The translations under genes were made by a program, and so were the position numbers. From CBDHDJ01 sp965261645 (lineage in GTDB: Bacteria > Pseudomonadota > Alphaproteobacteria > SHVV01): a stretch of DNA of 64,000 nt. The stretch is from NCBI GenBank assembly GCA_965261645.1, contig CBDHDJ010000003.1, positions 1,426,001 through 1,490,000 on the forward strand, written 5' to 3'. Positions 56,126-64,000 of this stretch are shown here, in pieces (position 1 is the stretch's first letter; every line of letters starts with the position of its first letter). Under the pieces are notes generated by a model. It was not told where the DNA came from. It searched no databases and saw nothing but the letters and a program-made list of their open reading frames with translations.

Positions 56126-57453
56126 CTAGAAGGTCCGGACTACCCCGACTTCGACCAGGTTGCGCTTGTAGTCGTAAAGACTGATATTGCTGCTCCGGCG
56201 TTCATGCTTGAACGTGAGCTCGGGCATGAACCCGAACAGCTCGATATGGCGGTTAGATACCTTCATCCGCCCAGCCAGTGTCCGGTCCTGCCGTGCTTCG
56301 GGGCCGAAGGCGGCGATCGGACTATCGTAACGCCGCAACCTGTAGGTCGATCCCACGGTCGCCACGAAGCCCCTGGGAAGCTCCCGCGTGGCCGAAGCCC
56401 CGACAATGAACTCGCGCCATGAATAGGCCTCATGTTCCACGGCCTCGCGGCGAAAAACACCATCGGCCCGCAGCAATGTGGCGCGACCGAGTGCGTGGGC
56501 CAGACCCACCTGGGTGCTGTACATGTTCCCCTCACCAAGGAAGGTCTCGTAGGAGACCCGCTCGCCGCCGACCGCCGCGCTCAGCCGCCAGGCCGGCGCT
56601 ACTTGCCAGTTGCCCGAAAGCTCGACGCCGGCTGCCCGGCTGTAGATCTCACCGCCGAGGCGCCGGGCGCGCGCCGTCAGTTCCGGGCGCAGGTCGAACT
56701 TCTCGAACAGAAACCGCGGTCCCGCCCGCAGGCTCAGGGTCCGATCATTGAACTTGCTCTTCTCGTAGGTCCGTGTAGACAGGCTGGCGCCGGTGCGGAA
56801 CCTCAGATCCGGTGAGATGCGCGCCTCGTATCCCCCCGAGATACGGGCGTTCAGGCCCACGCCGCGCGTCCTCCGAGAGTTGGGCCGGCAGGCCGAACAG
56901 GTTGATCTCCCGAGAGCTTGTCGCTGCGTTGATATTGCTGTCGGGGGCGAGCGCGACCGCCGCGTTGACCGACCAGGTCTTGCGGCGGCGGATCGTATCG
57001 AGAAATGCCAGCGTCCGGGCGCGCACGACAGGCGGCAAATCCTTGTCCCCGAGCACCTGGCGGAAATGATATGCGGCGCTGCTGTCTTCCTCAGCCCGGA
57101 AGTAGGCGAGCGCCAGGTCGAGCCGCACCCGCGGCAGGGTCCGGGTCGCGGATCAGCATGGCGCGGAACTGGGCGATGGCGGTTTGCCAATCCTCCCGCG
57201 CCATCGCGATCGAGCCGTAAAGGAAATCCAGATCGTCTGCATTCCCTTCTCCCGGCTTGATGCCCTTGAGCAGAAACTCAGCGTCCTCCAGATCACCCTT
57301 GGCCAGCGCTGCCCTGGCAGCTTCGATCAGGGTTTCGGTGGACAATTCCGAGCGGCGTGGCTCATCTTGCGCCACCGCCAGTGCGGGTATGCCTACGGGC
57401 GCCAGCATCATTGCCAGCAGTAGCCGAGCAAGTAGACTCTGGTACCAGTTCAT
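56126..57453 (-). pseudogene. Slam-type translocator 2, broken by two frameshifts
   Basis: Collinear with Slam 1: signal peptide and TPR-like part read from ATG 57453, one inserted base near 57140 shifts the frame before RVRLDLALAYF, and an 11-bp deletion near 56865 (at PAQLSEDAR) shifts it again; the barrel then reads through to 56126. All three frames are used, so no full-length product results. Sequencing error could explain the single-base change but hardly the 11-bp deletion. Confidence 0.87.
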
Positions 57454-57775
57454 GTGCGCCTTCGTTCTGCTGAGATTCGGCGTCGAGAAAACAATTCCGA
57501 TTGAGCCAATCGGATTGGGAAGCTTGGTTATCGGAATGTGGTCTGAATGCGTTTTCGGCTAAATGGTGGTTGCCTGCCTAACAGTAAACAGCCCCGAAAA
57601 ATGTGTGCCGGCCGGGATCGCCTAACGTTCGGCTGTCCACATACCATGTCATCTGACCCTAAACTCCGATCCCACGGCAAATTCATGCTTTCCCTGGGCG
57701 GCACCACCACGATCTGTGATGATCCGAATGGTTGCAGACCAGGTGAACATCAAGTGATTGTCTGGGATAACAAAG
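57454..57775. other. Spacer between Slam 2 and lipoprotein 3
   Basis: About 320 bp, no gene supported; little similarity to the unit 1 spacer. Confidence 0.4.
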
Positions 57776-57810
57776 AAAAAGGCGCCCGATCCGGTAAAGG
57801 ATCGGGCGCC
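57776..57810 (-). terminator. Intrinsic terminator of lipoprotein 3
   Basis: GGCGCCCGATCC and GGATCGGGCGCC with a 6-nt loop, then T residues on the minus strand. Confidence 0.93.
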
Positions 57811-57845
57811 CGGTATAGTCAAGATATCAGGTAATCAATCAAGCC

Positions 57846-59825
57846 TTACCTGGCACCACCGAATGAACCACGGAACGCACCGTTCTCGTTGTCTTTCGAC
57901 GCGTAGTCAAAGACACCACCGGCTTCCGCCGCACTCGGACCAAAGAAGCCGCCCGAGAAGCTACCCATGAAGTCAGCGGCATTCGCCAAGTCTCCGGGAA
58001 GCATAGCATTCAGTTTCGGTTTGCCAGCACCCGCAAACCTATTCCCGGCAATCTCGCCGCCTTCCAGCGTGGCAAGTCCGGACAACACGACACCAACCGT
58101 GTCTTTTACAAAATCGGCAGTCACAGTTGAGGTGCCGCTTTGCCGTGTGATGTCGCCGTCGCCTTGTTCATCGGCTGCCTGAACATTCGCGACATAGTCG
58201 CCGTTGTATACGGCTTTACCGAAGTTCGGCATGCCACCAGCGGCATCATGATCGGAATCGGTCATGCCCATACCACTGGATAGAGCAGTGACGAACCCAA
58301 TACCGAGATCGGTAATTATGTTGCCATCGCTTCCGCTCAGCCCATTCCAAAGACCGTAGTGCAGATGTTCGTAGGCCGTAGCATTGTCCACAGTCACCTG
58401 AACCACATTAACCAACTGATAGGTGGTCGTGCCGTTCGCGACATTCCGTTCCAGGAATGTCTTGGTCTGGTCGATGCCGTCGTCTTCCTCAGCAGCCTCA
58501 ACGGTGCCGTTACCGTCCACATCGTTGCCAAGGGTTTCATCTTCCAACCCGGTTTCGACGTAGTAGAGCGTCACTGCCGTCGTGAGTGCATCAAACGCTC
58601 TAAAATCTCCCCCGGCAACCTGGGGCGCCACTGTAGGCGTTTGGTCATCAGCGTCGTGATTGATCTTCCCTTCCGTTACGGGGTAGGAGGTGTCCGCCGG
58701 AGCATCCAGATCCCTCGCCCCATCAGATCCAGTAAACGGGCTGGTGTCGCCGTTCCTCACGAACTGCATTTGTTTCTGCGAGCCGAGATAGGAATGGATC
58801 AAGGTCACGCGAGCATCATCGTCCGCAGAATCATATGTGAACGCTATTGAAGGAGATACTTCCGTCCGGTCGACAACTGGGGTTCCATCCTCAGCTGTTA
58901 CTGGCCTACCATGTGCGTCCCGAGTGCCGGGCGTAGTGATGTTAACGCCGGTCAATAGGCCTGTATGTCGTGTCACCTTGTTAAGAGTGTTCGTGACAGA
59001 ATTACCGTCAATCGTGATGGAGATTTCGCCGACAGTTTTCGTCTTCTCAACTACCTGCACTTCATTTGCGACAGCCATCACCGCAGCGGCACTCTGAGTT
59101 TCGGCCATACCCTGAGCTGTTACCGCGTTGTCCCGTGCAGCCTCAGCCATTAGCAGGGCCCGAGTCGCGGCCACCGAACCCGTCGCTTCTGCTGCTGCGT
59201 CGGAAGCCGTCTGAGCTTCCGCAGCCGCATCTGCTGCTGCTTTAGCCTGCGTGTAGGCTGCGTGAGCCAAATCACCCGAGGTTTCCCCAGTCTGGAGGCT
59301 CGCGAGATTCTCTCTTGCCGTCTGTGCGGCATCGGACGCAACCTTGGCCGCTGTTGCCGCTTCCATCGCTTCCATCGCTGCCGTCGCTGCATCTGCCTGA
59401 GCTGTCTCAATCGCCACGGTTTCTGCTGATGGTGTCGCGTTGGCAGCCTCAAGATCCAATACTAATTGGTTGATCTGAGCCTGCAACGCCGCAACCTGGT
59501 TTGCCGGCAGGTTCGTCGCAGCATGGAGCGCCGCTTGTGCCGCGCCTAATGCGGCGTAGGCTGCCGAAGCTTCGTCAGCGGAGGAGCTATTCGTCAGGGC
59601 AACCACCATCGCCTGTGCCGCCACGACCGCAGCTTCAGCCGCTGCCAATTGTTCCGCCGGTGTCAACTCTGGGGTCGGCTCTGGAGCCGGCTCCGTGGTT
59701 ACTGGAGGCGGTGTAGCTGCAGCTACAGTTTCATCATCATCACTGCTGCTACTGCAAGCACCCACGGCAAGCGCAAGCGCCGCAGCTGCAACTGTCGTTA
59801 AAAATTTATTCTTGTGTAACCTCAT
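57846..59825 (-). CDS. Surface lipoprotein 3 (TbpB-like barrel, probable Slam substrate)
   Basis: 659 residues. The signal peptide, lipobox (Cys24) and Ser/Asp stretch match the other copies. A Pro/Thr/Glu linker and a longer Ala-rich coiled region (about 55-270) follow, then a beta-rich body unlike lipoprotein 2, and a C-terminal barrel signature (FSGGFFGPSAAEAGG, GAFRGSFGG). Probably lipidated and surface-exposed. Its local Slam is broken, so export would depend on Slam 1 or another. A GAGGAG box precedes ATG 59825. Confidence 0.88.
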   Translation of the reverse strand: MRLHKNKFLTTVAAAALALAVGACSSSSDDDETVAAATPPPVTTEPAPEPTPELTPAEQLAAAEAAVVAAQAMVVALTNSSSADEASAAYAALGAAQAALHAATNLPANQVAALQAQINQLVLDLEAANATPSAETVAIETAQADAATAAMEAMEAATAAKVASDAAQTARENLASLQTGETSGDLAHAAYTQAKAAADAAAEAQTASDAAAEATGSVAATRALLMAEAARDNAVTAQGMAETQSAAAVMAVANEVQVVEKTKTVGEISITIDGNSVTNTLNKVTRHTGLLTGVNITTPGTRDAHGRPVTAEDGTPVVDRTEVSPSIAFTYDSADDDARVTLIHSYLGSQKQMQFVRNGDTSPFTGSDGARDLDAPADTSYPVTEGKINHDADDQTPTVAPQVAGGDFRAFDALTTAVTLYYVETGLEDETLGNDVDGNGTVEAAEEDDGIDQTKTFLERNVANGTTTYQLVNVVQVTVDNATAYEHLHYGLWNGLSGSDGNIITDLGIGFVTALSSGMGMTDSDHDAAGGMPNFGKAVYNGDYVANVQAADEQGDGDITRQSGTSTVTADFVKDTVGVVLSGLATLEGGEIAGNRFAGAGKPKLNAMLPGDLANAADFMGSFSGGFFGPSAAEAGGVFDYASKDNENGAFRGSFGGAR

Positions 59826-60070
59826 CTCGAGGGACTCCTCAAATATTTTATCAAAATCTCTCTTCTACGACACACGTGCGCTTGAATGCGCTGTAGCATG
59901 ATTAATAGCTTGTTTTCCGTTACTTATGATCGACATATGCCACCTTGTGGCCGTTGACATCCCGACGCGTGTGCGCTCCAATGCGCTCTGGTTTGATGTC
60001 AGTTGATGTCGGTGTGATTACGGTTTTGAAATTGTGAAATGATACTTTAAACCAGTCGAGCGAGGCAGCC
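59826..60070. promoter_or_regulatory. Divergent control region, lipoprotein 3 / integrase pair 3
   Basis: Close copy of 29662-29906; the only notable changes are a few substitutions near 59855 and 60010. Conservation across three loci supports regulatory or recombination function. Confidence 0.5.
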
Positions 60071-61237
60071 ATGCCCAAACGAAACGATCTGACGATTTCC
60101 AAACGAACCGTTGACTTGCTCTCTGTTGAGCGCAAGGACGCCGTCTTCTGGGATCATGACTTGCCGGGCTTCGGGGTACGGGTCTATCCTTCCGGCCGGA
60201 AGGTCTACGTCGTCCAAAGCCGGGGGCCGGGCAGCCTGAAGCGGGTGACGCTCGGCCGGCACGGCGAACTTGCCGCCGACCAGGCGCGCAAGAAGGCGGC
60301 CGGTGTCATCGACCGCATCAAGCAGGGCAAGGATCCGGTTCCCGCGCCCGCGCTCACCTTGGCCGATCTGGCGGAGCGCTACATGCACGCGCATGTTGCC
60401 GTCAATTGCAATGCGCATACCGCGGGGATCTATCGGGGATCGCTCGACAACCATATCCTGCCGGCGCTGGGAGCGCCGGCTCTCGAAGAGGTCGGGCGGG
60501 AACAGATCGCGGCGCTGCATTACGAGCTTCGCAACACGCCCCGCGCGGCGAACCGGGTGCTGATGATCCTCTCCAAGATGTTTGTCCTGGCCGAGGCCTG
60601 GGGTCTGGTTGCGGCGGGGGGCAACCCCTGCCGACACGTGGTCAGGTACAAGCGGCGCAAACGCGAGCGGTTCCTGACGGAAGAGGAGTACCGCCGGCTT
60701 GGCCGGGAGCTGGCCGCGCTGGAGGCTGAAGGACGGGTGCCGGCGCCCGCGGCGGCGGCACTCCACCTGTTGATGCTGACCGGCTGCCGGCTCAATGAGA
60801 TCCTGACCCTGCGTTGGGACGACGTGGACCACACGGCGGGAGAGCTGCGGCTGCGCGACGGCAAGACGGGCGCGCGCATGGTGCCGCTGACACCCACGGC
60901 GGCGGCGGTTCTGGCGAGGATCGCCCGTGTTAATCCTTGGGTGATCGCCTGGGACAGGCCGGCGGGCCACCTGTCGTATCTCTCCGTCTACTGGTATCGC
61001 GTGCGGGAGCGGGCCGAGCTTGAGGATGTCCGTATTCATGACTTGCGTCACAGCTACGCCAGCCGGGCACTGGCGCTGGGCGAGAGCTTGACGATGATCG
61101 GCCGGCTGCTCGGTCATGCGGATATCGGGAGCACCGCTCGCTATGCCCATCTGGCGCGCGACACGGAGAAGATCTCGATGGCCAAGGTCGGCGGCAGCAT
61201 CGAGGCCGACATCATGCCGCAGGAGACCGTTGCGTAA
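60071..61237 (+). CDS. Tyrosine recombinase/integrase A, copy 3
   Basis: 388 residues with an intact catalytic set. It resembles copy 2 in its N-terminal third (VERKDAVFWDHDLPGF) and copy 1 at its C-terminus (EKISMAKVGGSIEADIM), a mosaic that suggests recombination between copies. Confidence 0.93.
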   Translation: MPKRNDLTISKRTVDLLSVERKDAVFWDHDLPGFGVRVYPSGRKVYVVQSRGPGSLKRVTLGRHGELAADQARKKAAGVIDRIKQGKDPVPAPALTLADLAERYMHAHVAVNCNAHTAGIYRGSLDNHILPALGAPALEEVGREQIAALHYELRNTPRAANRVLMILSKMFVLAEAWGLVAAGGNPCRHVVRYKRRKRERFLTEEEYRRLGRELAALEAEGRVPAPAAAALHLLMLTGCRLNEILTLRWDDVDHTAGELRLRDGKTGARMVPLTPTAAAVLARIARVNPWVIAWDRPAGHLSYLSVYWYRVRERAELEDVRIHDLRHSYASRALALGESLTMIGRLLGHADIGSTARYAHLARDTEKISMAKVGGSIEADIMPQETVA

Positions 61238-61300
61238 ATCGCCGTTTGCGATGGCCGGTGAAAGACGGACCCAGTAAATCAGGGCAACAGGAACCAAGGG

Positions 61301-62497
61301 ATGGCGAAGCTGCAATACAGGTCGATCTCGAGGCGCATGGTCGAAGCGCTCCGGGCCGAGAAGGACACGGTGTATTGGGACAACGAGCTAACAGGCTTTG
61401 GCGTGCGGGTCTATCCTAGCGGGACCAAGGTTTATATGGTCCAAAGCCGGGGGCCTGGCGGGCTGAAACGGGTTACGGTTGGCCGGCATGGGGTCATCTC
61501 CGCCGACCGGGCGCGGCGCCGGGCCGGGTTGATCATCGCCCGCATCAAGGCGGGAGAAGCACCCCTCGCAGCACCCATGGCGCGCGCGGCAACCGGACCA
61601 ACGGTGGCCGATCTCGCGGAGCGGTATTTTCGCGAGCATGTCGCGGTGCGCTGCAAACCGGGCACGGCGAAGTTGCACCGCCGTGTGGTGCGCAAGCACA
61701 TCCTGCCCGAGTTCGGAAAGCTGTCCGTTGCTGCGATCGGGCGCGAGCAGGTGACCGACTTGCATTACAGGCTGCGCCATGTCCCGGCCATGGCGAACCA
61801 GGTGATTGTCACGCTGTCGCGGATGCTCAACCAGGCCGAGATCTGGGGTCTGGTTCCGGAGGGCGGCAATCCCTGCCGGTTCGTGGTCAAGTACAGACAG
61901 CGCAAGCGCGAGCGGTTCCTGACGGAAGAGGAGTTCCGCCGGCTTGGCCGGGTGCTGGGCGCGCTGGAGGCCACGGGCCGGATGCCGGTGCGTGCCGCTG
62001 CGGCGATTCGCTTGCTGATGCTGACCGGGTGCCGGCGCAACGAGATTCTGACCTTGCGATGGGAGGATGTGCACCTGGACGTGAACGAGCTCCGACTTCG
62101 CGACAGCAAGTCTGGCCCGCGGGCGGTTCCGTTGTCGCCGGCGGCGGTGAAGGTCCTCGCGGGGCTACCTCGGGTCGCCGGCAATCCCTGGGTCATTGCG
62201 GGCCGCAGACCGGGCGCGCGCCTGTCGGACTTCAACAGCCACTGGTATCGCGTAAGGTCGCGCGCCGGGCTTGAGAACGTCAGGCTTCATGACCTCCGTC
62301 ATTCGTTCGCATCCCGCGCCCTGGCGCTTGGCGAGAGCCTGCCCATGATCGGCAAACTGCTTGGGCATACCAAGATCCAGACGACGGCGCGCTACGCCCA
62401 TCTTGCGCGCGATTCCATACATGTATCGGCGGCCAGGGTCGCCGCCAGCATCGGGGCGGATATATTGCCCGCAACCTTGATGCCGGATGCTTCCTGA
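61301..62497 (+). CDS. Tyrosine recombinase/integrase B, copy 3
   Basis: 398 residues with a complete catalytic set (DSKSG replaces DSKTG after the catalytic Lys). Follows integrase A after 63 bp. Ends about 110 bp before bactofilin 2. Confidence 0.93.
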   Translation: MAKLQYRSISRRMVEALRAEKDTVYWDNELTGFGVRVYPSGTKVYMVQSRGPGGLKRVTVGRHGVISADRARRRAGLIIARIKAGEAPLAAPMARAATGPTVADLAERYFREHVAVRCKPGTAKLHRRVVRKHILPEFGKLSVAAIGREQVTDLHYRLRHVPAMANQVIVTLSRMLNQAEIWGLVPEGGNPCRFVVKYRQRKRERFLTEEEFRRLGRVLGALEATGRMPVRAAAAIRLLMLTGCRRNEILTLRWEDVHLDVNELRLRDSKSGPRAVPLSPAAVKVLAGLPRVAGNPWVIAGRRPGARLSDFNSHWYRVRSRAGLENVRLHDLRHSFASRALALGESLPMIGKLLGHTKIQTTARYAHLARDSIHVSAARVAASIGADILPATLMPDAS

Positions 62498-62606
62498 GCC
62501 CGACGCGTATAGTCGTCGCAGCGACAACTTGGCGATGTCGTGTTGTTGGATCAGGCCATATGTTCGCGCTTGGCGGGTGGCGGGCCCAGGTGCCCAAGGA
62601 TCGTAA
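62498..62606. other. Element junction D: integrase end meeting bactofilin 2
   Basis: Carries the same sequence as junctions A-C through GCGCTTGGCGGG and GGGCCCAGG. In this copy a TAG at 62607-62609 ends bactofilin earlier, so the shared tail lies just beyond its stop. Confidence 0.5.
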
Positions 62607-63038
62607 CTACATCGCGCCTGGCCAGGGTGCCGGTTTGATGCGAGGCTCGGTTATCTTGATCGGTTCGTCTGTGTGCTTGCAATGGCACTCGACAAGAGCA
62701 CCAGTGTCGATGGACAGAAATTCGTACCGGATTTCGCCGACCACATGCGCCGACCTGGCGAGCTGCACCCTGCCTGCCCGGATCCTGCCGTTGACCCGTC
62801 CACGCACGACCACATCGTCGGCAACGATCTCACCGTTGATTGTGCCCTTTTCGCCGATGGTCAAGGTGCTGGAGAAGACATCGCTATCCATTGTCCCGTC
62901 GATTTGAACCTCGCCCTGCGAGCAAAGATTGCCAATCATCCGCAGACTGGGACTGATCAGCGAGGGCGGTGCAACAACCTTGGAGCCGTCCGGCGTGTCG
63001 TGCAACAGGCCGCTCCGGCGTTTGGTTTTTGAGAACAT
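62607..63038 (-). CDS. Bactofilin 2
   Basis: 143 residues; the beta-helix core (GEVQIDGTM, GEKGTINGE, DVVVRGRVNG, AHVVGEIRY) matches bactofilin 1 with scattered substitutions. The C-terminal tail is different and shorter (KPAPWPGAM) owing to a frame difference. The ribosome-binding site is retained, but an IS5-type element begins 18 bp upstream of the start, so the native promoter is displaced. Confidence 0.88.
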   Translation of the reverse strand: MFSKTKRRSGLLHDTPDGSKVVAPPSLISPSLRMIGNLCSQGEVQIDGTMDSDVFSSTLTIGEKGTINGEIVADDVVVRGRVNGRIRAGRVQLARSAHVVGEIRYEFLSIDTGALVECHCKHTDEPIKITEPRIKPAPWPGAM

Positions 63039-63055
63039 CCATTCCTGCTTTTAAT

Positions 63056-64000
63056 GGGCACCTCTAAGAATTGGTGAGTTGCCGGAGGATATTGTTTAAC
63101 TAGGCTGTCACCAGCTCCAGCCATGCCGGAGCCGAGATTTTCGGGGTCTTCCACGCTCCAATTGAGTTATTTCCGCTTCAAGACCGTCCCCAGGCGGTCT
63201 TTTCCTCCGAGTATCGTCACACGGCCGCCGCGAGACGCTCCAGTTGGACCAGGCGGCGCATGTTGTAGGCGAGGTTCTTCAACCCGATCCGCGCCTTCGC
63301 CCGCACCAGCCCGACACTACGCACCAGCGTCCCGCCCATGTCGTTGCTCTGGGCCCCGAAGACATGCTCGACGCGGACCCGAACCGACGAACGGGTCTTG
63401 TTGCCTTGCTTCTCGCGCTCGCTCAGCGGCTTGTTGCGGCGGCCCTTGCGATGGATCCGGCTCCGCAACCCCTTCTCCTTCAGCGACGCCTCGATCTCCG
63501 CCGAGCGGTAAGCGCTGTCCGCCCACACACCCAAAGCCGTGTTGTCCCCATCCAGGATATCGTCGAGGACTTGGCTGTCGTGCTCCGCCGCGTCGCTCAC
63601 ATGATAGCGCCGCACCAGCTTGTGCCGACGGTCCACGTTGACATGGTTCTTGTAACCGTAATGGCTCTTGCCGTGCTTCTTGGTCCACCGCGCCTCGACA
63701 TCCTTTTGGCGCCGCTTTGCCGGCTTGTCCTCCCAGCCTGCCGGCGTCTCGCCCGCCTTTATCCGCGCGTTCTCCTCGCGGCTGTTGCGCTGTTTGGGTA
63801 CCGCCACAATCGAGGCGTCGATGATCTGGCCGCCCATCGCCAGATAGCCCTGATCCTTCAGGTAGCCATCGAACGTCTCGAATAAAGCCTCAATCACGCC
63901 AGCTTGCGTTAACTGTTCGCGGTACAGCCACACCGTCTTGGCGTCGGGAACCCGGCCCTCTAGACCCAACCCCAGAAATCGCATGAACGACAGGCGGTCA
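63056..64000 (-). mobile_element. IS5-family insertion sequence, partial at window edge
   Basis: GGGCACCTCTAAGAATTGG at 63056 onward has the form of an IS5-group end. The coding strand faces away, with the transposase running to the window end. The target TTAA-like context (63051-63054) suits IS5. The other end is outside the window. Confidence 0.75.
63217..64000 (-). CDS. IS5-family transposase, partial
   Basis: At least 261 residues of a DDE transposase: RFLGLGLEGRVPDAKTVW, IDASIVAVPKQRN (first Asp), ADSAYRS (second Asp) and VRVEHVFG (Glu). The frame is open to the window edge, where DRLSF precedes the first Met at 63984, so the true start lies outside. Confidence 0.9.
   Translation of the reverse strand, partial: DRLSFMRFLGLGLEGRVPDAKTVWLYREQLTQAGVIEALFETFDGYLKDQGYLAMGGQIIDASIVAVPKQRNSREENARIKAGETPAGWEDKPAKRRQKDVEARWTKKHGKSHYGYKNHVNVDRRHKLVRRYHVSDAAEHDSQVLDDILDGDNTALGVWADSAYRSAEIEASLKEKGLRSRIHRKGRRNKPLSEREKQGNKTRSSVRVRVEHVFGAQSNDMGGTLVRSVGLVRAKARIGLKNLAYNMRRLVQLERLAAAV

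Larger units (their letters stand above)
36976..62606. other. Unit 2 of the duplicated mobilizable element (inferred extent)
   Basis: Same order as unit 1 from repeat R to the integrase pair, but with a Doc-type cargo, no OmpA-like gene, an intact 93-aa gene, a zinc-ribbon gene split by a serine-recombinase element, an IS481 insertion and a broken Slam. Confidence 0.5.

Noticed and set aside
60047..61315. 422-codon minus-strand frame opposite integrase A (also in copies 1 and 2)
   Set aside because: Shadow of the integrase coding frame; conserved only because the integrase is.
1..64000. CRISPR array, tRNA or rRNA genes
   Set aside because: No regularly spaced repeats and no recognisable tRNA or rRNA sequence was seen on reading; short tRNA genes could still be missed without a covariance search.

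Overview
The window is a high-GC, mobile-element-rich stretch of an alphaproteobacterial genome. The group is inferred from an intact DUF1476 (alphaproteobacterial F1-ATPase inhibitor zeta subunit) gene, bactofilins, and plasmid/ICE-type genes of alphaproteobacterial character. No rRNA, tRNA or CRISPR array was seen. The only plausible chromosomal backbone is DUF1476 at 33.3 kb and the tail of a YibQ-like divergent polysaccharide deacetylase at 36.3-36.8 kb.

The rest is mainly two diverged copies of one element plus the right end of a third. Unit 1 (about 3.86-32.4 kb) and unit 2 (about 36.98-62.6 kb) share a gene order: an AT-rich ~830 bp left-end repeat; a variable cargo bay (AbiE-like toxin-antitoxin, NYN protein and OmpA-like protein in unit 1; a Doc-like toxin, its antitoxin and a membrane-anchored orphan in unit 2); a conserved block (small unknown genes, a four-zinc-ribbon protein, SSB, a DUF2493/SLOG protein); a giant MobF relaxase-helicase; a Slam outer-membrane translocator; a TbpB-like surface lipoprotein; and two consecutive tyrosine recombinases, ending at the 3' end of a bactofilin gene. 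No type IV secretion genes are present, so the units look like integrative mobilizable elements. The many silent differences between copies suggest separate related elements rather than a fresh duplication.

The most interesting assembly is the Slam / surface lipoprotein / paired-integrase module. The lipoprotein signal peptide, the divergent promoter region and both integrases are nearly identical in three copies, while the lipoprotein bodies differ strongly. This suggests mobile elements that disperse variant Slam-exported surface lipoproteins. Lipoprotein 1 carries a frameshift and Slam 2 has two, so lipoproteins 2 and 3 may both depend on the single intact Slam of unit 1.

Later insertions decorate both units. 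A 3.6 kb serine-recombinase element splits the zinc-ribbon gene of unit 2 with a 6 bp repeat at its edges. An IS481-type element has a 7 bp target duplication, with the empty site visible in unit 1. An IS21-type element with a broken istA lies behind relaxase 1. A DDE-integrase IS removes the start of the YibQ-like gene. An IS5-type element sits directly upstream of bactofilin 2, and IS1380, IS1182 and DruA-like fragments fill the accessory regions.
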